A DNA stretch of 64,000 nucleotides, taken from the NCBI GenBank assembly GCA_003014445.1, contig PYGH01000003.1, positions 62,001 through 126,000 of the forward strand, given 5' to 3'. Origin of the DNA: Fusobacterium naviforme. Its GTDB lineage: Bacteria; Bacillota; Clostridia; Lachnospirales; Lachnospiraceae. Within the stretch, counting starts at the first letter, position 1; every line of letters begins with the position of its first letter. The notes under the pieces were generated by a model. The model did not search any database and was not told where the DNA came from. It saw nothing but the letters and a program-made list of their open reading frames with translations. Shown here piece after piece: positions 20,001 through 29,446 of this stretch. The translations under genes and the position numbers were made by a program.

Positions 20001-20669
20001 GAAGGCCTCGACGACCTCCAGGCGCTTGATGAGCTTCGCTCTCTTCTGGCCGGAGGCATTCTCGAGCTCCTCCTGCATCTCCTTCGACTCCTTGTCGAGG
20101 TCGATCGCCTTCAAAAGCTCCAGCACGGACTCTGCGCCCATGCCTGCGCGGAAGCCGTCCCAGCCGAACTGCTCCTGCGCCTCGCGGTACTCCTTCTCAG
20201 AGAGTATCTGCTTGTAGGCGAGGGTGGAGGTACCGGGATCCAGCACCACGTAGGATGCGAAGTAGAGCACCTTCTCCAGAATTCTCGGGGAGAGGTCCAG
20301 AATCAGTCCCATGCGGCTCGGAATTCCCTTGAAGTACCAGATGTGGGAGACCGGCGCCGACAGAACAATATGGCCCATGCGCTCGCGGCGCACCGAGGAT
20401 TTCGTGACCTCAACGCCGCAGCGGTCGCAGATCACGCCCTTGTAGCGGATTTTCTTGTACTTTCCGCAGTGGCACTCCCAGTCCTTGCTCGGTCCGAAGA
20501 TGCGCTCGCAGAAGAGTCCGTCCTTCTCCGGCTTTAAGGTTCTGTAATTGATGGTCTCCGGCTTCTTCACCTCGCCGTGGGACCACTCAAGAATCTTCTC
20601 CGGGGAAGCGAGGCCTATCTTTATCGCGTCAAATGTGATCGGCTCGTAGCTTGTTTTTGTTTCGGGCAT
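17016..20669 (-). CDS. rpoC: DNA-directed RNA polymerase subunit beta-prime
   Basis: The 1217-residue largest catalytic subunit. It shows the N-terminal zinc site ([20 protein letters not shown], residues about 66-85), the catalytic NADFDGDQM loop that binds Mg2+, the second zinc site ([13 protein letters not shown]) and the [28 protein letters not shown] trigger-loop region. Length fits the Firmicute form without the large proteobacterial insertion. It lies 16 bases after rpoB and ends before the strong hairpin at 16883-16917. Confidence 0.99.
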   Translation of the reverse strand: MPETKTSYEPITFDAIKIGLASPEKILEWSHGEVKKPETINYRTLKPEKDGLFCERIFGPSKDWECHCGKYKKIRYKGVICDRCGVEVTKSSVRRERMGHIVLSAPVSHIWYFKGIPSRMGLILDLSPRILEKVLYFASYVVLDPGTSTLAYKQILSEKEYREAQEQFGWDGFRAGMGAESVLELLKAIDLDKESKEMQEELENASGQKRAKLIKRLEVVEAFRKSGNRPEWMILSIVPVIPPDIRPMVQLDGGRFATSDLNDLYRRIINRNNRLARLLELGAPDIIVRNEKRMLQEAVDALIDNGRRGRPVTGPGNRALKSLSDMLKGKQGRFRQNLLGKRVDYSGRSVIVVGPELKIYQCGLPKEMAIELFKPFVMKELVESGTAHNVKSAKKMVERMQTEVWDVLEEVIKEHPVMLNRAPTLHRLGIQAFEPILVEGKAIKLHPLVCTAFNADFDGDQMAVHLPLSVEAQAECRFLMLSPNNLLKPSDGGPVAVPSQDMVLGIYYLTQQRDGEKGEGMCFKSPNEALLAYANHEVTLQSKIRVRISKTLADGRTLSEVQDSSVGRILFNEIIPQDLGFVDRSIPGNELKPEIDFLVKKKQCKQILEKVINVHGLSRTAEVLDDIKAIGYKYSTLAGMTVSISDMTVPESKKRLIAEAQATVEKISRNYRRGLATNEERYKEVIKTWQKTDEQLTKDLMAGLDQYNNIFMMADSGARGSDKQIKQLAGMRGLMADTTGHTIELPITSNFREGLDVLEYFISAHGARKGLSDTALRTADSGYLTRRLVDVSQDLIVREVDCCEGGEIPNMEIKAFMDGKETIEGLQDRITGRYIAETIVDPDTNEVVVKANHMVTPKRAEAVMKVLEKTGRKTVKIRTILTCKCMNGICAKCYGANMATGQAVQVGEAVGIIAAQSIGEPGTQLTMRTFHTGGVAGGDITQGLPRVEELFEARKPKGLAIITEIPGVVELRDTKKKREIVVTNPDDGNSKTYLIPYSSHIVVETGDVLQAGDELTSGSLNPHDVLKIKGVRAVQDYMLREVQRVYRLQGVEINDKHIEVIVRQMLKKIRVDEPGESSVLPGINMDVLEFNAMNDRLSQEGKAPALGKRIMLGITKASLATDSFLSAASFQETTKVLTEAAINGKTDHLIGLKENVLIGKLIPAGTGMKRYRNVKLDTDLSGEEDYPEEEPEVLDILDETQDAAESFAEELLPVTED

Positions 20670-20685
20670 CTATGAACAGCCTCCT

Positions 20686-23600
20686 TTACTCTGCGTCCTC
20701 CGGGACAAACTCCCCTTCGGAATCCTCCGCCGCCATCTCAGAGCCGGCGCCCTCATCCTGAGCGTCCACCAGCTCGCCGTTCCTGAACTCCTGCCGGGTG
20801 TAGCCTGCGCCGGCAAAATTCTCCTCATCGCGGTATCTTCTGTCGCCCTCGATGATGGAACGCATACTGAGATTTTCATCGTCAACATTTTCCTTGAGCT
20901 CGACCTCTTCGCCGTTGTCTCTCAGCACCCGTACATCGAGACCGAGCGACTGGAGCTCTCTGAGGAGGACCTTGAAGGACTCCGGCACGCCGGACTGCGG
21001 GATATTCTCACCCTTGATGATCGCCTCGTAGGTCTTGACACGGCCCACGACATCATCCGACTTCACTGTCAGTATCTCCTGGAGCGTGTACGCCGCGCCG
21101 TAGGCCTCGAGCGCCCAGACCTCCATCTCTCCGAAGCGCTGTCCGCCAAACTGGGCCTTACCGCCGAGCGGCTGCTGCGTGACGAGGGAGTAGGGGCCCG
21201 TGGAGCGCGCGTGGATCTTGTCATCTACCAGATGATGAAGCTTTAAGTAATGCATGAACCCAATGGTGGTCGGGCCATCAAAGGGCTCACCGGTGCGGCC
21301 GTCGCGCAGCTGCACCTTTCCGTTCCTCGCGATCGGAACGCCTCTCCACTCCTCTCTGTGATCGAGGTGGGAGCCGAGGTATTCCATGACATCCGGCAGA
21401 AGAATATCCTTATACTTCTTCTGGAAATCCTCCCAGCTTCCGTTTGCGTAGTCGTCCGCCATCTCAAGCATATCCATGATGTCGTTCTCGTCCGCACCGT
21501 CAAAGACCGGAGAGGAGACATTGAAGCCCAGAACCTTCGCCGCAAGGGAGAAATGAATCTCCTTCACCTGTCCGATATTCATTCGGGACGGAACGCCCAG
21601 CGGATTCAGCACGATATCCAGCGGACGGCCATTCGGCAGGAAGGGCATATCCTCCACCGGAAGCACGCGGGACACGACGCCCTTGTTCCCGTGGCGTCCC
21701 GCCATCTTATCGCCGACAGAGATCTTTCTCTTCTGCGCGATATAGATTCTTACATTCTGATTGACGCCCGGCGGCAGCTCATCGCCGTTCTCTCTGGTGA
21801 AGACACGCGCCTCCACCACAGTTCCGTAGGCGCCGTGCGGCACCTTCAGGGAGGTGTCGCGCACCTCTCTCGCCTTTTCACCGAAGATCGCGCGGAGCAG
21901 TCTCTCCTCCGCAGTGAGCTCTGTCTCGCCCTTCGGAGTCACCTTGCCGACCAGAATATCCCCGGCACGAACCTCCGCGCCGATGCGGATGATTCCGTTC
22001 TCGTCCAGATCCTTCAGAGCCTCGTCGCCGACGCCCGGAACATCTCTCGTGATCTCCTCCGGTCCGAGCTTCGTGTCTCTGGAGGCGCACTCATACTCCT
22101 CGATATGAATCGAGGTGAAAACATCGTCCCTCACCAGTCGCTCGGAGAGCAGAACCGCATCCTCGTAGTTGTAGCCCTCCCAGGTCATGAAGCCGATCAG
22201 CGGGTTCTTGCCCAGGCCGATCTCACCGTTCGAGGTGGACGGTCCGTCCGCGATCACCTCTCCCTCCTCCACGTGGTCGCCCGCAAACACAATGGGCTTC
22301 TGGTTATAGGAGTTCGACTGATTGCTTCTCTGGAACTTGGTCAGACGGTAGTCGTCGATCTTTCCGTTGTCGTCTCTGCGCACCGTGATCTCGCTACCGG
22401 AGCTCATCACAACGGTACCCGCATGCTTCGCTACCTGGCACACGCCGGAATCGACCGCGGCCTTCGCCTCGATGCCCGTGCTCACTACAGGCGTATCCGT
22501 GATCATCAGCGGCACCGCCTGACGCTGCATGTTGGAGCCCATGAGCGCGCGGTTTGCGTCGTCGTTCTGAAGGAAGGGAACCATGCTCGTCGCGACGGAG
22601 AAGACCATCTTCGGAGAGACATCCATCAGATCTACGGTTCTCTTCGGGAACGCGGAGGTCTCCTCCTTGTAGCGGCCGGAGACATAGTTGTTCATAAAAT
22701 GTCCGTCATCGTCCAGCGGCTCGTTGGCCTGCGCGACGACATAGACATCCTCCTCATCCGCAGTCATATAGATGACCTCGTCCGTGACAGTCGGATTCTC
22801 CGGGTCCGCGACTCTGTCGACGATGCGGTAGGGCGCCTCAATAAAGCCGTACTGGTTGATGCGCGCATAGCTCGCCAGAGAGTTGATCAGTCCGATGTTC
22901 GGTCCCTCAGGCGTCTCGATCGGGCACATTCTTCCGTAGTGCGTGTAGTGAACATCTCGCACCTCAAAGCCCGCGCGGTCTCTGGAGAGGCCGCCCGGTC
23001 CCAGTGCGGAGAGTCTTCTCTTGTGCGTCAGCTCGGAGAGCGGGTTGTTCTGATCCATGAACTGGGACAGCTGGGAGGAGCCGAAGAACTCCTTCACCGC
23101 CGCGGTCACCGGCTTGATGTTGATGAGAGACTGCGGCGTGATCTCGCTCATATCCTGCGTCGTCATGCGCTCGCGCACCACGCGCTCCATGCGGGAGAGG
23201 CCTATGCGGTACTGGTTCTGCAGGAGCTCTCCGACCGCGCGGATGCGGCGGTTTCCGAGGTGGTCTATATCGTCGTTGCTGCCGATGCCCTCCTCGATAT
23301 GCATGTTGTAATTGATGGAGGCGAAGATATCCTCCTTTGTAATATGCTTCGGAATGAGCCTGTCCACATGTCTGCGGAGCGACTTCTTCAGTGCCTCGTC
23401 GCTCTCTGCGCCCTGCATGAGCTCCATGAGCGCCGGATAGAACACCGGCTCCGTGATGCCGTACTCCGCCGGATCCTCCAGATCAATATAATGTCCGATA
23501 TCGACCATCAGGTTGGAGAGCACCTTGACTCTGCGGCTCACGCCGTTCACCCAGACATAGGGCGTTCCGGCATTCTGAATCCGCGTCGCCATCTCGGCAG

Positions 23601-24543
23601 TCACCGTGCTGCCCTCCTCCGCAAGAATCTCTCCCGTGCTGATGTCGACGACATCCTCCGCGAGCGTGTGTCCGACGATGCGGCTCTTAAAGTGCAGCTT
23701 CTTATTAAATTTGTAGCGGCCGACCTTCGCGAGGTCATAGCGGCGCGCATCAAAGAACATGGAGTGAAGCAGGCTCTCCGCGCTCTCCACAGAGAGCGGC
23801 TCGCCCGGGCGTATCTTTCTGTAGAGCTCCAGCAGGCCGTCCGTATAGTTATCGGAGGAATCCTTCGCGAAGCTCGCCTGAAGCTTCGGCTCGTCGCCGA
23901 ACACATCCACGATCTCAGAGTTCGTCCCAAGGCCGAGCGCGCGCAGCAGAACACTGACCGGCACCTTTCTGGTGCGGTCCACACGTACATTAAACACATC
24001 GTTCGAGTCCGTCTCGTACTCGAGCCATGCGCCTCTGTTCGGAATCACCTGGCAGAAGTAGCACTCCTTACCAAGCTTATCGTGCTCAATGGTATAATAA
24101 ATTCCGGGGGAACGGACAAGCTGGCTGACGATAACGCGCTCTGCGCCGTTGATCACAAAGGAACCGGTATCCGTCATGAGCGGCAGATCGCCCATGAAGA
24201 TCTCATGCTCCTTGTGCTCGTCCTTATCCTTATTGTACAGTCTGACTCTGACCTTCATCGGTGCGGCGTAGGTCGCATCGCGCTCCTTGCACTCCGCAAT
24301 CGGATACTTCACATCGTCGCGGCAGAGCTGAAAATCAACAAAATCCAGGCTGAGGTGTCCGGCAAAGTCCTCGATCGGGAAAATATCGTGGAACACTTCC
24401 CGCAGCCCTTCGCCGAGGAACCATTCATAAGAATCCTTCTGGATCTCTATGAGGTTCGGCATCTTCAGAACTTCCTTCTGCTTCGAGAAGCTCATGCGAA
24501 TGCCCTTGCCGGCTTTAATCGGACGCATATTGCTTTTTTCCAT
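20686..24543 (-). CDS. rpoB: DNA-directed RNA polymerase subunit beta
   Basis: The 1285-residue beta subunit. The start at 24543 ([19 protein letters not shown]) follows AGGGGTGATAACGTAC and matches the family; upstream codons in frame are 5' leader. The rifampicin cluster reads [16 protein letters not shown] then [15 protein letters not shown], with the wild-type residues at all major resistance positions. [12 protein letters not shown] and [25 protein letters not shown] near the C-terminus are canonical. The usual upstream genes rplJ-rplL are not adjacent: a divergent gene lies upstream and rpoB has its own promoter. Confidence 0.99.
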   Translation of the reverse strand: MEKSNMRPIKAGKGIRMSFSKQKEVLKMPNLIEIQKDSYEWFLGEGLREVFHDIFPIEDFAGHLSLDFVDFQLCRDDVKYPIAECKERDATYAAPMKVRVRLYNKDKDEHKEHEIFMGDLPLMTDTGSFVINGAERVIVSQLVRSPGIYYTIEHDKLGKECYFCQVIPNRGAWLEYETDSNDVFNVRVDRTRKVPVSVLLRALGLGTNSEIVDVFGDEPKLQASFAKDSSDNYTDGLLELYRKIRPGEPLSVESAESLLHSMFFDARRYDLAKVGRYKFNKKLHFKSRIVGHTLAEDVVDISTGEILAEEGSTVTAEMATRIQNAGTPYVWVNGVSRRVKVLSNLMVDIGHYIDLEDPAEYGITEPVFYPALMELMQGAESDEALKKSLRRHVDRLIPKHITKEDIFASINYNMHIEEGIGSNDDIDHLGNRRIRAVGELLQNQYRIGLSRMERVVRERMTTQDMSEITPQSLINIKPVTAAVKEFFGSSQLSQFMDQNNPLSELTHKRRLSALGPGGLSRDRAGFEVRDVHYTHYGRMCPIETPEGPNIGLINSLASYARINQYGFIEAPYRIVDRVADPENPTVTDEVIYMTADEEDVYVVAQANEPLDDDGHFMNNYVSGRYKEETSAFPKRTVDLMDVSPKMVFSVATSMVPFLQNDDANRALMGSNMQRQAVPLMITDTPVVSTGIEAKAAVDSGVCQVAKHAGTVVMSSGSEITVRRDDNGKIDDYRLTKFQRSNQSNSYNQKPIVFAGDHVEEGEVIADGPSTSNGEIGLGKNPLIGFMTWEGYNYEDAVLLSERLVRDDVFTSIHIEEYECASRDTKLGPEEITRDVPGVGDEALKDLDENGIIRIGAEVRAGDILVGKVTPKGETELTAEERLLRAIFGEKAREVRDTSLKVPHGAYGTVVEARVFTRENGDELPPGVNQNVRIYIAQKRKISVGDKMAGRHGNKGVVSRVLPVEDMPFLPNGRPLDIVLNPLGVPSRMNIGQVKEIHFSLAAKVLGFNVSSPVFDGADENDIMDMLEMADDYANGSWEDFQKKYKDILLPDVMEYLGSHLDHREEWRGVPIARNGKVQLRDGRTGEPFDGPTTIGFMHYLKLHHLVDDKIHARSTGPYSLVTQQPLGGKAQFGGQRFGEMEVWALEAYGAAYTLQEILTVKSDDVVGRVKTYEAIIKGENIPQSGVPESFKVLLRELQSLGLDVRVLRDNGEEVELKENVDDENLSMRSIIEGDRRYRDEENFAGAGYTRQEFRNGELVDAQDEGAGSEMAAEDSEGEFVPEDAE

Positions 24544-24653
24544 GTACGTTATCACCCCTGTTTTGAATACTGACCGACAGTTACTCCTGTGGCTTCTGCC
24601 AAAAGGGCGCAACTTCCCCTCAGGGCCTACGAATCCACAATAGTGCAAATTTC

Positions 24654-24682
24654 ATAATATCATCGCGTTTTCAAGCTGTCAA
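24654..24682 (-). promoter_or_regulatory. Promoter of rpoB-rpoC
   Basis: On the minus strand TTGACA (24682-24677), 17 bp, TATTAT (24659-24654). It gives a leader of about 105 bases before the rpoB start. Confidence 0.85.
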
Positions 24683-24692
24683 GCAATAGTTC

Positions 24693-24721
24693 TTGCGTTT
24701 TTATTTCGCTTCTGCTATAAT
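24693..24721 (+). promoter_or_regulatory. Promoter of the small membrane protein gene
   Basis: TTGCGT, 17 bp, TATAAT on the plus strand. The -10 box is perfect and the -35 box 3/6. It is back-to-back with the rpoB promoter, only ten bases away. Confidence 0.6.
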
Positions 24722-24786
24722 TTTCTAGCGTGTTTCCGGGATTCCCCGGAGCGCAAAACATATCTGATATTACGGAGGGTTTCGGG

Positions 24787-25230
24787 ATGATTATAACCAA
24801 GGTGCTACTTGTGATCCTGGCAATACTGATTGTCGCGCTCGTCGCATTTTACTTCTACGGAAGAAAGCTTCAGGAGCGTCAGGCAGCGCAGCAGCCCGCA
24901 TTTGAGGCAGCCAAGCAGACTGTCTCCATGCTGGTGATCGACAAAAAGAAGCTCCGCATCTCCGAGGCCGGTTTTCCGAAGATCGTGTCCGAGCAGACCC
25001 CCTGGTACATGCGCTGGATGAAGGTGCCGGTTGTAAAGGCAAAGGTCGGCCCGAAGATCCTCACGCTCATGTCCGATGAGAAAGTCTTCCAGCAGCTTCC
25101 GATGAAGCAGGAGTGCAAGGTCGTGGTGAGCGGCATCTATATCGCCGAGCTGAAGAGCGTCCGCGGCGGCATTCCCACAGTCGCAAAGAAGAGGAGCCTG
25201 ATGGATCGCATCCTCGGCAGAAACAAATAA
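24787..25230 (+). CDS. Small membrane-anchored protein of unknown function
   Basis: A 147-residue protein with one N-terminal membrane helix (about residues 5-24, IITKVLLVILAILIVALVAF) and a cytosolic basic, mixed alpha/beta domain. The ATG at 24787 is chosen because GGAGGG stands seven bases before it; an earlier in-frame ATG at 24730 has none and would disturb the membrane anchor. I do not recognise a named domain. It is divergent from rpoB, has its own promoter and terminator, and so is monocistronic. Confidence 0.8.
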   Translation: MIITKVLLVILAILIVALVAFYFYGRKLQERQAAQQPAFEAAKQTVSMLVIDKKKLRISEAGFPKIVSEQTPWYMRWMKVPVVKAKVGPKILTLMSDEKVFQQLPMKQECKVVVSGIYIAELKSVRGGIPTVAKKRSLMDRILGRNK

Positions 25231-25247
25231 GAAGATAATTTGGATAG

Positions 25248-25282
25248 GATCCCGGATGAGCAGCTGCTCATCCGGGATCTTT
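25248..25282 (+). terminator. Terminator between convergent genes
   Basis: A perfect 32-base palindrome (GATCCCGGATGAGCAG and its complement) followed by TTT on the plus strand. Located 18 bases past the plus-strand stop and 52 bases before the end of the minus-strand DUF1934 gene, so it could serve both. Confidence 0.75.
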
Positions 25283-25333
25283 GATTACAGCGTCAACATG
25301 CTGAGCCTGCGCTAACACTGTACTGCCTCCGCC

Positions 25334-25771
25334 TCACTGCGCCGCAGCGCTGCGGGAGCGGACCTCCAGCTGAATGGAGCAGTCCGAGAGATGCTCCGCC
25401 CCGATATCCATCGCGTAGTCCACCGAGACTCTCAGACGATCGCTCTCCTCGCGGATCGAGATGTCCCGTGTAGAGATCCCGATCAGGAAATCCCCGTAGG
25501 GCGTGCTGTAGCAGCTCATGCTGCGCTCCGCCCGGTTCAGGAAGCGCAGCTCCACGTTGGACAGGCCCTTCTTCCGTATCTTCATACAGCCGCCGCCGAT
25601 CACGATGGTATTTTCCGTCTTCCCGTCCATGCCCTCGGCGGGTTCCTCGTAGCGCACCATGTGTATACCGTTCCGCTCCAGATGCGTCCCGGGCATCACA
25701 AACTCGATATCCTCATCCCCGCTCCCCATCATCCGCTTTCCGCTGATGGTCACGAGCACATCTCTGGTCAT
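25334..25771 (-). CDS. DUF1934 domain-containing protein (YwiB-like)
   Basis: A 145-residue protein with the lipocalin-like beta-barrel pattern of DUF1934: it begins TRDVLVTISGKRM, contains an RYEEP segment and a KIRKKG region near the middle, and ends in repeated beta strands (DRLRVSVDYAMDIG, CSIQLEVR). Function is not known for the family. Start chosen at the ATG at 25771, ten bases after GAGGAG, which is itself inside the last codons of murI. Last gene of the ispE-gntR-ddl-murI run. Confidence 0.88.
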   Translation of the reverse strand: MTRDVLVTISGKRMMGSGDEDIEFVMPGTHLERNGIHMVRYEEPAEGMDGKTENTIVIGGGCMKIRKKGLSNVELRFLNRAERSMSCYSTPYGDFLIGISTRDISIREESDRLRVSVDYAMDIGAEHLSDCSIQLEVRSRSAAAQ

Positions 25772-25775
25772 AGAC

Positions 25776-26684
25776 TCAGTACTCCTCAATCTCTATTTTT
25801 TTGGTGTTTTTCGCCTCCTCCGGCAGGATAGAGCTCGCAAAATCACGGAAATTGTCCGCGAGATCACTGACGTAGAACTGATATTTCTCCTCCGTGCAGT
25901 CTGCATCGCCCGCGTCCGCTCCCGGATTCAGAAGCCCCTCGCGGGCCAGAATCTCCTTCAGCTCCAGCGCCGTCTCATAGGCCGGATTCACCAGCGTCAC
26001 CTCCTCGCCCATGATGCGCCGCAGCGTGGAGCGGATCAGCGGATAGTGCGTACAGCCGAGCACCAGTGTGTCGATGTATTTTCCTTTCAGCTCCTGAAGA
26101 TAGCGGGAGGCGATCTCATCCGTCACGGAATCGTGCAGCAGCCCCTCCTCCACCAGCGGGCAGAAGAGCGGACACGCCTTCTGAAAGACCTGAATCTCCG
26201 GATTCATATTCTGAATCACATGGGGGTAGATATCGCTCGACACCGTTCCGCTGGTGCCGATCACACCGACGCGGCTGTTCTTCGTGGCCTTCACTGCGGA
26301 CAGGGCGCCCGCGTAGATCACACCGATCACCGGAATGTCGCTCTCCGCCGCAAGCGTGCGAAGCGCATGGGAGCTCGCCGTGTTACAGGCGATCACGATG
26401 GCCTTCACCCCTTTTGAGCGAAGAAAGCGCACGATCTGCCTGGAGAATCGTATGATCGTCTCCCGGGACTTGGCTCCGTAGGGAAGACGCGCGGTATCGC
26501 CAAAGTAAACCAAGTGCTCCTCCGGAATCTGCCGCATGATCTCGCGTGCCACCGTGAGTCCGCCGACGCCGGAATCAAAGACACCGACCGGAGCCCTCGG
26601 ATCCCTGACGGTCTCAAGCCTCCTGCGGTGCGGCACGTACAGCTTCACCGGATCCTGTTCATCAAAGCCCTGATTCTCTGTCAT
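25776..26684 (-). CDS. murI: Glutamate racemase
   Basis: A 302-residue cofactor-independent racemase making D-glutamate for peptidoglycan. It has VFDSGVGGLTV, YFGDTARLPYG, the first catalytic Cys in ACNTASSHAL (about residue 100) and the second in LGCTHYPLI (about residue 211). The first about 30 residues and the last 40 (ending KKIEIEEY) extend the usual core. The ATG at 26684 lies just behind the ddl stop. With ddl upstream it forms a cell-wall precursor pair. Confidence 0.96.
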   Translation of the reverse strand: MTENQGFDEQDPVKLYVPHRRRLETVRDPRAPVGVFDSGVGGLTVAREIMRQIPEEHLVYFGDTARLPYGAKSRETIIRFSRQIVRFLRSKGVKAIVIACNTASSHALRTLAAESDIPVIGVIYAGALSAVKATKNSRVGVIGTSGTVSSDIYPHVIQNMNPEIQVFQKACPLFCPLVEEGLLHDSVTDEIASRYLQELKGKYIDTLVLGCTHYPLIRSTLRRIMGEEVTLVNPAYETALELKEILAREGLLNPGADAGDADCTEEKYQFYVSDLADNFRDFASSILPEEAKNTKKIEIEEY

Positions 26685-26685
26685 C

Positions 26686-27747
26686 TCAGTGCTGCCTCTC
26701 AAAGGCGAGGTCTATCAGCTCCTGCACCAGCTGCCTCTTGTCCTTTCCTCGTGCCGCCCAGAGCATGGGATACATGCTGATCGCCGTGAAGCCCGGAATC
26801 GTATTGATCTCATTGAATACCACACGTCCCGCCTCTGTCACAAAGAAATCGACCCGGGCAAAGCCGTAGCCGTCGATCGCGCGGAATATCTTCACCGCCG
26901 CCTCGCGCACGCGCTCCGCTGCATCTCCGGGCAGCTCCGGATCCACAACGGTTCTTGACTCCGGATTATAGTACTTCGCGTCGTAGTCATAGAAATCCGC
27001 GGCAGCGAGTATCTCCCCCACGCCGCTCGCCTGCACGGGGTGTGCTCCGCCGCCGAGCACCGCGCACTCGATCTCATGGCCCTTTATGGTCTCTTCCACC
27101 AGAATTCTCCGGTCATAGCGCGCCGCCTCGCGGAAGGAGAGCGCCAGCTCCCCTCTGTCATGTGCCTTCGTGATGCCGCAGCTGGAGCCTGCGTTGCAGG
27201 GCTTCACAAACACCGGATAGGAGAAGCGCGCCTCTATGCTGTCCAGCACGGTCACCATATCCATCATATCTGCCTCCGTAAAGAGGAGGAAGTCTGCCTG
27301 ATCCACACCGAGAGTCGATACAACCTGTTTTGCGAGTCCCTTATCCATGCCGACCGCGGACGCCGCAACGCCGCAGCCCACGAAGGGGAGACGCGCGAGC
27401 GCGCAGAGTCCCTGCACCGTTCCGTCCTCACCGTACAGACCGTGCAGAATCGGAAACACCATATCGACCGCAACCCTCATATATCCGGTCTTCTCATGAA
27501 TGATAAGGCAGCGCTCCGTCGCATCCGGAGAGAGCACTGCGCCGGTCTTCGACTCTCTCCAGCTCCCGTCCCGTATGGACGCGACCGAATCCGTCCTGAC
27601 CCAGTGTCCCTCCTTAGTGATGCCGACAAGCACCAGCTCGTAGCGCTCCGTGTCGATCTGTTCTATGATATTGGCCGCGGAGAGGCAGGAGATCTCGTGC
27701 TCCGAGGACTGCCCTCCGAATAATACAGCGATAATCTGTTTGCTCAT
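26686..27747 (-). CDS. ddl: D-alanine--D-alanine ligase
   Basis: A 353-residue ATP-grasp ligase. It has the VLFGGQSSEHEIS opening, the LHGLYGEDGTVQGL segment, the ATP-binding KPCNAGSSCGI loop, the omega loop FYDYDAKYYN with the Tyr that marks D-Ala rather than D-lactate ligases, and the Mg2+-binding FNEINTIPGFT. It is 13 bases after the GntR-type regulator gene and overlaps nothing. Confidence 0.96.
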   Translation of the reverse strand: MSKQIIAVLFGGQSSEHEISCLSAANIIEQIDTERYELVLVGITKEGHWVRTDSVASIRDGSWRESKTGAVLSPDATERCLIIHEKTGYMRVAVDMVFPILHGLYGEDGTVQGLCALARLPFVGCGVAASAVGMDKGLAKQVVSTLGVDQADFLLFTEADMMDMVTVLDSIEARFSYPVFVKPCNAGSSCGITKAHDRGELALSFREAARYDRRILVEETIKGHEIECAVLGGGAHPVQASGVGEILAAADFYDYDAKYYNPESRTVVDPELPGDAAERVREAAVKIFRAIDGYGFARVDFFVTEAGRVVFNEINTIPGFTAISMYPMLWAARGKDKRQLVQELIDLAFERQH

Positions 27748-27760
27748 CTTGTCCCTTCTT

Positions 27761-28456
27761 TTACTTAAGATATTGCCTCTGACTCAGATCCTGCGCAAGA
27801 TTTCTGGAGATCGTGATCTCCTGATTGTCGATATGCTCACGCATGGCGCGCTTCGCGAGCTCCAAGTTCCTTGTCTTCACCGCACTGAGAATATTCTCGT
27901 GCTCTATCATGAGGATCTGCCGCTTTCCGGTGTCCTTGATATACTCGAGACGATAGCGGTACATCTGATCCCGCAGATTGTTCAGCATCTGCACCAGCCT
28001 GTCATTGTAGGTTCCGGCATAAATCACGTCATGAAACATTTCATCTGCCTGCGCAATGCGTATCATGTCGTTTGTATTCAGCGCCTCCCGGAAGCTGATG
28101 CGCGCCTCCTCAAGCCGGGCGATATCAGCCTCGTCCATGCGCTGCACTGCGAGCTCGATGGCAAGCTCCTCAAGGGAGCGCCGCACCTCCAGCACGTCGC
28201 GCAGGTTCTTCTCTGTGATCCCGGCGACCTCCGCGCCCTTCCGGGGTATCATGAGCACCAGCCCCTCAAGCTCCAGCTTCCGTATCGCCTCGCGGATCGG
28301 CGTGCGGCTCACACCGAGCTTCTTGGCGAGCTGTATCTCCATGAGTCGCTCCCCGGGCTCCATCTCTCCCTTCAGAATCGCCTGCCGCAGGGTGTGAAAA
28401 ACCACATCGCGAAGCGGCATGTATTCATTTACTGTGATTTTGAGATCATCCGGCAT
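27761..28456 (-). CDS. GntR family regulator, FadR/FCD subgroup
   Basis: A 231-residue regulator. The N-terminal winged helix reads LRDVVFHTLRQAILKG, then the recognition segment LGVSRTPIREAIRKLE and GLVLMIPRKGAEVAGI. The C-terminal FCD helical domain (from about residue 90) contains ELAIELAVQR, DEMFHDVIYAG and a final HIDNQ, the positions where these proteins bind a metal and small acid. The ATG at 28456 follows AGGAGGAAAAG and overlaps the end of ispE by 11 bases, so it is translationally coupled to it. Its target is not evident; no metabolic operon for a sugar acid is adjacent. Confidence 0.92.
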   Translation of the reverse strand: MPDDLKITVNEYMPLRDVVFHTLRQAILKGEMEPGERLMEIQLAKKLGVSRTPIREAIRKLELEGLVLMIPRKGAEVAGITEKNLRDVLEVRRSLEELAIELAVQRMDEADIARLEEARISFREALNTNDMIRIAQADEMFHDVIYAGTYNDRLVQMLNNLRDQMYRYRLEYIKDTGKRQILMIEHENILSAVKTRNLELAKRAMREHIDNQEITISRNLAQDLSQRQYLK

Positions 28457-29384
28457 CTTTTCCTCCTGTTCTGTGTGAATTTCCATATCCGGGACCGGAG
28501 CAGGCTCCGACCGGCGTCGTGAGACAGATCTCCGCCGCGGTGAACCCCCTCGCCCGGAGCCGTGCGGGACAGCGCTCCGCCATCTGCCCATCCTCAAAAA
28601 TTCCAAATACCGCCGAGCCGCTGCCGCTCATGGACACCGCGCAGGCGCCGGCCTCCGTGAGTGTATCTTTTATGTCCTGTATCTCCGAATGCTCTCTTCC
28701 GGCAGGAAGCTCAAGTATATTCCTCATCACTGCACCGAGCCGCTTCAAATCCCCCGCCCGAAGCGCTGCGATCACCGCATCCATGTCGGGATGCGCCTCT
28801 GACGGCAGCTCTCCGACATGAAGATTCCCGTAGACAAAGGCGGTTGAGAGATCAAACTCCGGCTTCACCAGCACGATGCTGCATCCGGGAAGCGCCGGCA
28901 GCGCTGTGAGCTGCTCCCCGATTCCCTCTGCAAGCATAGTTCCCCCCGTGACACAGTAGGGAATATCCGCGCCGAGCGGCAGGGCGAGCTCCCGCAGCGT
29001 CTCTACAGAGAGCCCCGTCTCAAAGAGCCTGTTCAGCCCGCGCAGCACTGCCGCCGCGTCCGCCGAGCCCCCCGCGAGTCCCGCTGCCGCCGGAATATTC
29101 TTTTGGAGGCTGATGCTGACGCCCTCTGTGATCTTTAAGTGCTGCAAAAAGACCTCCGCCGCACGATACGCAAGATTTCTGCCGTCCGTCGGAAGATCCG
29201 GACGGTCACAGAGCAGCTCGATCCCGCCGTCCCCTCTCCCGCTTCTTTCGATTGTCAGCTCATCCGCGAGACTCACAGTCTGCATTCCCATGCGGAGCTC
29301 ATGGTAGCCGTCGCTCCTTCGCCTCAGCACATCGAGCCCCAGATTTATTTTTGCGTATGCCCTCTCGGAAATGAAAGCCTGCAT
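28446..29384 (-). CDS. ispE: 4-diphosphocytidyl-2-C-methyl-D-erythritol kinase
   Basis: A 312-residue GHMP kinase of the non-mevalonate (MEP) isoprenoid pathway. It begins with AYAKINLGLDVLRRRSDGYHEL, contains the ATP-binding PAAAGLAGGSADAAAVLRGL loop, LGADIPYCVTGGTMLAEGIGE and the C-terminal MSGSGSAVFGIF. The last 25 residues are a longer tail than usual and overlap the start of the GntR gene. It has its own promoter located within the 3' end of the GNAT gene. Confidence 0.96.
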   Translation of the reverse strand: MQAFISERAYAKINLGLDVLRRRSDGYHELRMGMQTVSLADELTIERSGRGDGGIELLCDRPDLPTDGRNLAYRAAEVFLQHLKITEGVSISLQKNIPAAAGLAGGSADAAAVLRGLNRLFETGLSVETLRELALPLGADIPYCVTGGTMLAEGIGEQLTALPALPGCSIVLVKPEFDLSTAFVYGNLHVGELPSEAHPDMDAVIAALRAGDLKRLGAVMRNILELPAGREHSEIQDIKDTLTEAGACAVSMSGSGSAVFGIFEDGQMAERCPARLRARGFTAAEICLTTPVGACSGPGYGNSHRTGGKDAG

Positions 29385-29417
29385 AGGATTGTACTACCCC
29401 CGTTTTTTGTATACAAA

Positions 29418-29446
29418 ATTATAAGATAAAAAAACGGCTCTGTAAA
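29418..29446 (-). promoter_or_regulatory. Promoter of the ispE operon
   Basis: On the minus strand TTTACA (29446-29441), 17 bp, TATAAT (29423-29418). It overlaps both a terminator-like hairpin and the stop codon of the GNAT gene. Confidence 0.75.

Noticed and set aside
21250-24573. Long plus-strand open frame (over 1100 codons) opposite rpoB
   Set aside because: It mirrors the rpoB codons in a GC-rich gene, has no recognisable protein family, and its composition (His, Arg, Leu rich) is typical of an antisense shadow. The same holds for long frames opposite fusA (13818-15662), rpoC (16431-18737) and the BCCT gene (33505-35130, minus strand).
24544-24648. N-terminal extension of RpoB (35 residues)
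   Set aside because: The frame is open to an upstream ATG, but RpoB proteins begin at MEK-like sequences and only the ATG at 24543 has a ribosome-binding site. The same reasoning removed extensions of rpsL, cyclophilin, the YjbR-like gene, gntR and rfbD.
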